Shown: piece by piece, positions 60,188 to 64,000 of the stretch
Layout: each line of letters begins with the position of its first letter
Numbering within the stretch: the first letter of the stretch is position 1
Origin: JADKIH01 sp964595205
Lineage (GTDB): Bacteria; Bacteroidota; Bacteroidia; AKYH767-A; 2013-40CM-41-45
DNA: 64,000 nucleotides
Assembly (NCBI GenBank): GCA_964595205.1
Contig: CAZQOQ010000018.1
Span: 62,001-126,000, forward strand
Reading direction: 5' to 3'
Position numbers and translations under genes: made by a program
The notes under the pieces: model-generated
What the model saw: only the letters and a program-made list of their open reading frames with translations
Told to the model about the DNA's origin: nothing
Databases searched by the model: none

Positions 60188-61873
60188 ATGATGAGAAGAA
60201 ATTTTTACCTCGCCACCGTACTCTTTTATATAGTTTCCTGCGGAACCCCAAAATATGTTCAGCTCAATGATGATCAGCTAAAGGCAAATCTGAAAAAACA
60301 TATTATCACGCTATCATCGGATGATTTCGAAGGACGAGAAACCGGAATGCCCGGAGAAAAGAAAGCCTATGAATATATTATCAGGGAATTTAAGAAAGCG
60401 GGGCTCAAACCCAAAGGAGAAAACGGATTTTTACAGCCTTTTATATTTACGGCCGGAGCCGAATATGGCCCCAGCACGCAGCTTGTTGTGAATTCGAATA
60501 TTTACACTGCAGGAAAAGATTTTATTCCACTGCCTTATTCTTCGAATGCAGTCGTTACCAATTACATTACAAAGGTTCAATATGGAATTGCGGATCCTTT
60601 AAACAAGAGAGATGATTATAAAGGGAAATTAAATATTGCCAAGAGAATATTCCTGATAGAAACCGGTACCCCTGACGGCAACGATCCACATGGGAAGTTC
60701 GGCGACTGGACCGATCTTCGAAAGAAGATCGATCTTGCGATATCGAAAGGGGCGGCTGCTGTCATTTTTATCAATTCGGATACATCTACCCAGGATCCGA
60801 AACCCGATTGGAAAAATCATATTTCGCCTTCATCCATTCCTGTGATTTTTGCCAATAAAAATGTCGCAAGTGTTTTGAAGGACAGTGTTGTTACAAATTG
60901 TACGGTAGGAACTGAAATAATTAAAATCGAAAAGACGGGGTACAATGTCATTGGCTTTATCAATAATAAATCTGCGAATACTGTTGTAATAGGAGCACAT
61001 TATGATCATCTCGGCATGGGTGACGAAGGTTCACTCTACCGCGGCGCACCGGCAATTCATAATGGTGCAGATGATAATGCAAGTGGAACGGCTGCCCTCA
61101 TCGAACTCGCTAAGTATGCACGTGGCCCTGCATTTAAGAAAAGCAATTATATGTTTATTGCTTTCAGCGGAGAAGAAAAGGGATTACTCGGATCGAATTA
61201 TTTTGTAAAACATCCTACGATCGATCTGAAGAGTATAAATTATATGATAAACATGGATATGCTTGGCCGATTGAAAAAGGATGAAAAAGTTCTTATCATT
61301 AATGGCACCGGAACAACAGAGAGATGGAAAGGAATAATTGACTCGGCCAAGGTTGCTGATTTAAAGATTAAGGAAACCGATTCGGGCGTGGGGCCAAGCG
61401 ATCATACGTCTTTTTATCTTCAGAATATTCCTGTGCTGCATTTTTTTAGCGGCACACACAGCGATTATCACAAGCCATCCGACGATGAAGACAAAATCAA
61501 CTACGAAGGTGAGGTAATGATAATTAAGATGATAGAAAATATCATGACGAATCTTGACGGATCGGGTACGCTTCCTTTTCTAAAAACTAAAAACGAAACT
61601 AATGAGGACGCACCTAAATTTAAAGTTACATTAGGTGTGGTTCCTGATTATTCTTTCGAAGGAGAGGGTATGCGCATCGATGGCGTTACCGATGGCAGGC
61701 CGGCAGCAAATGCAGGATTGGAAGCCGGCGACATCGTCATTCAACTGGGTGAAATAAAAGTGGTGGACATGATGAGTTACATGAAAGCTCTTGGCAAATT
61801 CAATAAAGGCGATACTACGAAGGTGAAAGTGAAGAGAGGGAATCAGGAGATTGAGAGGGAGATTACTTTTTAG
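60188..61873 (+). CDS. M28 family metallopeptidase with PA and PDZ domains
   Basis: Exported zinc aminopeptidase-like lipoprotein. From the chosen ATG a signal peptide ends at a lipobox cysteine (YIVSC). A PA domain covers about 120-250. The M28 core has the zinc ligands in order: HYDHLGMGDEG, GADDNASGTAALIELAKY, FSGEEKGLLGS (catalytic Glu), MDMLGRL, and HSDYHKPSDDED. A C-terminal PDZ domain (RIDGVTDGRPAANAGLEAGD...) spans about the last 75 residues. The full set of ligands implies an active enzyme that degrades peptides at the envelope. Immediately after the stop lies a CCAAGAR word array. Confidence 0.93.
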   Translation: MMRRNFYLATVLFYIVSCGTPKYVQLNDDQLKANLKKHIITLSSDDFEGRETGMPGEKKAYEYIIREFKKAGLKPKGENGFLQPFIFTAGAEYGPSTQLVVNSNIYTAGKDFIPLPYSSNAVVTNYITKVQYGIADPLNKRDDYKGKLNIAKRIFLIETGTPDGNDPHGKFGDWTDLRKKIDLAISKGAAAVIFINSDTSTQDPKPDWKNHISPSSIPVIFANKNVASVLKDSVVTNCTVGTEIIKIEKTGYNVIGFINNKSANTVVIGAHYDHLGMGDEGSLYRGAPAIHNGADDNASGTAALIELAKYARGPAFKKSNYMFIAFSGEEKGLLGSNYFVKHPTIDLKSINYMINMDMLGRLKKDEKVLIINGTGTTERWKGIIDSAKVADLKIKETDSGVGPSDHTSFYLQNIPVLHFFSGTHSDYHKPSDDEDKINYEGEVMIIKMIENIMTNLDGSGTLPFLKTKNETNEDAPKFKVTLGVVPDYSFEGEGMRIDGVTDGRPAANAGLEAGDIVIQLGEIKVVDMMSYMKALGKFNKGDTTKVKVKRGNQEIEREITF

Positions 61874-61874
61874 A

Positions 61875-62056
61875 GACAAGAACCAAGAGCCAAGAACCAA
61901 GAGCCAAGAGCCAAGAACCAAGAGCCAAGAGCCAAGAACCAAGAGCCAAGAACCAAGAGCCAAGAGCCAAGAGCCAAGAACCAAGAACCAAGAACCAAGA
62001 GCCAAGAACCAAGAACCAAGAACCAAGAACCAAGAACCAAGAGCCAAGAGCCAAGT
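61875..62056. repeat. CCAAGAR heptamer array (about 26 units) 3' of the M28 gene
   Basis: Starts at the first bases after the M28 stop codon and runs for about 180 bases as CCAAGAACCAAGAGCCAAGA units with A/G variation at the last base. Because 7 bases times 3 equals 7 codons, all three frames of the minus strand stay open, which produces spurious long reading frames. Confidence 0.95.
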
Positions 62057-62245
62057 ATCAAGAATTTAAGTTCTCATTTCGATACTTTTCGAATTTTTGT
62101 TTAAATTTCTAATTTAAGAAAATCTTAACAAATGGTCATGGGCTTATTCAGGTAAAATTCTTTTTAATTTCATTGACTATTTCAACTATTAAAATCTGAT
62201 AATCCCAACAATCGCAACCTTTTCCCTCAAAGTTTTCGCATCATG

Positions 62246-62323
62246 CTTCTTGGTTCTTGGTTCTTGATTCTTGGTTCTTGGTTCTTGGCTCTTGGTTCTT
62301 GTTTCTTGGTTCTTGATTCTTGT
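62246..62323. repeat. Inverted TTCTTGG heptamer array upstream of the M16 gene
   Basis: About eleven units of TTCTTGG/TTCTTGA, the reverse complement of the array 190 bases to the left. The two arrays could pair over much of their length. Confidence 0.9.
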
Positions 62324-62369
62324 TCCAATCAATCTAAAACAATACATTCGTCCTCCTTAAATTAAAATA

Positions 62370-63836
62370 ATGAAAACGATAAAAATTCTTTCAATCAGCC
62401 TTATGGTGTTGACTATATCGGCTTTAATTACAATTGCACGCGACGAGGATCCGGCTGAAAAAGCCAGGCGTGAAGAAAAAGAAAAGGCAAGAAAAGAAGC
62501 CATTCAAATGAAATTACCTTCACATATGGATGCCAAGATTAACTCCCAGGCAAAAAATTCAGGTAACCCTTTTCCATATCCAATCAACCAGCATAAAATG
62601 CCAAATGGGTTGAATGTGGTGACTGTACCTTATCCCAGTCCCGGCATCGCTGCATTTTATATACTGGTAAGAACAGGTTCACGGAATGAAATTGAAAAAG
62701 GCAAGACCGGTTTTGCACATTTCTTCGAGCATATGATGTTCAGGGGAACTGAAAAATATCCAAAAGATAAATATAGCGCAGTGCTTAAGTCGACCGGCGC
62801 TTCTGCAAATGCAAATACCAGTCTCGATCGAACGCTCTATCACATGACCGGCGATGCATCAAAACTGGAAACGATGTTTATGCTCGAAAGCGACAGGTTT
62901 AAAAATCTTTCTTATTCTCTTCAGGATTTTAAAACAGAAGCCGGTGCGGTAAAGGGAGAATACACTAAAAACTCCGCAAACCCCTATACGAAACTGAATG
63001 AGATGGTACAGAATACAGCCTTCGACTCCCATACATATAAACATACGACGATGGGATTTTTCGAAGACATTGTAGATATGCCAAATCAGTACGATTATTC
63101 GAGAGAGTTTTTTAACAGGTACTACAGACCGGAATACTGTACGATCATTGTAATTGGTGACGTTTCACACCAGCGGGTGATTGAACTGTCGAATAAATAT
63201 TTCGGCGACTGGAAAAGGGGAACCTATGTTTCTACAGTCCCTGCTGAACCGGAACAAAAAGAAACACGTTATACGAATCTGAAGAAGCCGGGTTTCCCGC
63301 CTTATCTCGGGCTGAATTATAAAGGACCTGCATATAGCGCGACTGAAAAAGATTTTCCTGTACTCGATGTATTATGTGCTGCTTACTTCGGAGAGAATTC
63401 GGAACTGTATAACAAGCTGGTCATAAACGAACAAAAATTAAGATCGCTCGGAGCAGACGCAACAACTACCCGCGACCCTTTTCTCATTTCTATTGAGGGT
63501 TCGCTCGTAGATGCCAAAGATTTCAGTTACATAAAATCGGAAATCGAAAGGACGCTTAATGAAGCAAAGACTAAGATGCTTGATCCAAAACTTTTGCAGG
63601 AAACGAAAGAAAATTTTCGCAATAGCATGATCATGCAGAATGACAATCCAACAACAATAGCAAACACATTAAGCTTCTTTACCTGGGTATCGGGCGACCC
63701 TGAATCAATAAATACGTATTACAACATGTACAATACTGTGACGGCCGAAGATATAATGAATGTTGCGAAAAAATATTTTACTCCGCAGCGCCTCACAATT
63801 GCAACCATATCACCCGAAGACTCAGTTAAATTTTAA
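62370..63836 (+). CDS. M16 family zinc peptidase
   Basis: Exported inverzincin-type peptidase. Signal peptide (residues 1-22), a charged helical linker, then an M16 N-terminal domain with the inverted zinc motif H117-F-F-E120-H121 and the third ligand Glu197 (76 residues after the second His). The M16 C-terminal domain follows to residue 488. All catalytic residues are intact, so this is the active half. A second M16 gene starts 18 bases downstream and is cut by the window end; such pairs usually form a heterodimer with one inactive partner. Confidence 0.93.
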   Translation: MKTIKILSISLMVLTISALITIARDEDPAEKARREEKEKARKEAIQMKLPSHMDAKINSQAKNSGNPFPYPINQHKMPNGLNVVTVPYPSPGIAAFYILVRTGSRNEIEKGKTGFAHFFEHMMFRGTEKYPKDKYSAVLKSTGASANANTSLDRTLYHMTGDASKLETMFMLESDRFKNLSYSLQDFKTEAGAVKGEYTKNSANPYTKLNEMVQNTAFDSHTYKHTTMGFFEDIVDMPNQYDYSREFFNRYYRPEYCTIIVIGDVSHQRVIELSNKYFGDWKRGTYVSTVPAEPEQKETRYTNLKKPGFPPYLGLNYKGPAYSATEKDFPVLDVLCAAYFGENSELYNKLVINEQKLRSLGADATTTRDPFLISIEGSLVDAKDFSYIKSEIERTLNEAKTKMLDPKLLQETKENFRNSMIMQNDNPTTIANTLSFFTWVSGDPESINTYYNMYNTVTAEDIMNVAKKYFTPQRLTIATISPEDSVKF

Positions 63837-63854
63837 TCTAAGAAACTAATAAAA

Positions 63855-64000
63855 ATGAAAAATATTATTCTCACCTGTGCATGTATCCTTTCATTGATTA
63901 CTGTTTCGGTCGCTGCCGAAGAAGTAATCCAGCTAAAGATGCCTAACTCGGGAAAAGCCGTGATCCGGCTTGTTTTCCGCAATGGATCAATCTGCGATCC
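63855..64000 (+). CDS. Second M16 family peptidase, truncated by window end
   Basis: Only about 48 codons are visible: a signal peptide (MKNIILTCACILSLITVSVAA) and the start of a strand region EEVIQLKMPNSGKAVIRLVF typical of M16 proteins. It lies 18 bases after the first M16 gene on the same strand, the usual arrangement for a paired, possibly inactive, subunit. The rest lies outside the window. Confidence 0.65.
   Translation, partial: MKNIILTCACILSLITVSVAAEEVIQLKMPNSGKAVIRLVFRNGSICD

Larger units (their letters stand above)
61874..62369. other. Repeat-filled spacer between M28 and M16 peptidase genes
   Basis: No gene. The spacer begins with a long CCAAGAR array and later has an inverted TTCTTGG array, described separately. 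Between them is about 190 bases of AT-rich sequence, where the M16 promoter must lie. Confidence 0.6.

Noticed and set aside
61631..62069. Long minus- and plus-strand frames across the CCAAGAR array, encoding LGSWFLV or KSQEPRT repeats
   Set aside because: The frames stay open only because a 7-base unit without stops repeats; they overlap the M28 gene antisense and have no start context or conserved protein character.

Overview
The window is a chromosomal segment of a Bacteroidota bacterium, probably an uncultured Chitinophagales/Sphingobacteriales-like lineage. The evidence is family content: type IX secretion (Por) C-terminal sorting domains, DUF4292, DUF2480 and IPExxxVDY-family proteins, the order acpP-fabF-rnc-IPExxxVDY-pyk, a compact SUF operon ending in DUF59 and DUF2480, and TTTG/TAnnTTTG-like promoters. 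No rRNA, tRNA or CRISPR array was recognised. Gene density is high and most genes are housekeeping.

Layout. 0-7.5 kb: an acetyltransferase, secreted proteins of unknown role, an ICMT-like methyltransferase, GTPase HflX, a T9SS cargo protein, a LysM/SLT lytic transglycosylase and two overlapping small unknown genes. 7.5-21.8 kb, all on the minus strand: purN and a giant NtrY-like sensor kinase, a B12-binding protein and a crotonase, a small CHAT-like protein, acylphosphatase, then an envelope block (flippase, dUTPase, sugar nucleotidyltransferase, TPR lipoprotein, DUF4292 lipoprotein, EnvC-like factor, TatA). 21.9-28.1 kb, plus strand: phosphate uptake (DUF47 + PiT), acpP-fabF-rnc, an IPExxxVDY protein and pyruvate kinase. 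28.2-29.5 kb: a mobile-element scar, in which the 3' end of a group II intron (maturase tail, domains V and VI) abuts a RAYT-type transposase element with 112-bp inverted ends. 29.6-38.9 kb: T9SS cargo proteins, a MATE exporter, LutB-like and LysA enzymes, and an AT-rich pair of paralogous T9SS proteins. 39.0-45.7 kb: the complete suf operon. 45.9-54.5 kb: thiL, an ORF6N gene with duplicated palindromes, and a carotenoid operon headed by a CarH-type B12/light repressor (carH-crtI-crtB-unknown-idi-crtZ-crtY). 54.5-64 kb: MOSC, DinB and YitT proteins, a lipoprotein, aminopeptidase P, and M28 and M16 peptidases.

Functional themes. The carotenoid operon encodes steps from isoprenoid precursor isomerisation to zeaxanthin, with no ketolase seen. 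Its first gene carries the residues used by adenosylcobalamin photoreceptors, and a perfect 10-bp inverted repeat abuts that gene's start codon and overlaps a promoter-like motif, so a light-relieved autoregulated operon is the simplest model. The suf operon gives a full Fe-S assembly path.

The most unusual non-coding feature is a set of word-like tandem repeat islands (TTAGCCGA, TAGTCTTTAGTC, AAAATCA, CCAAGAR and others), nearly always immediately 3' of a stop codon. The same TTAGCCGA word appears at four separate genes in the same orientation relative to the gene. Two GCAGAG-type long palindromes and a palindrome shared between the ORF6N coding region and its upstream region add to this. 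All functional assignments come from reading the sequence; none was tested by database search.
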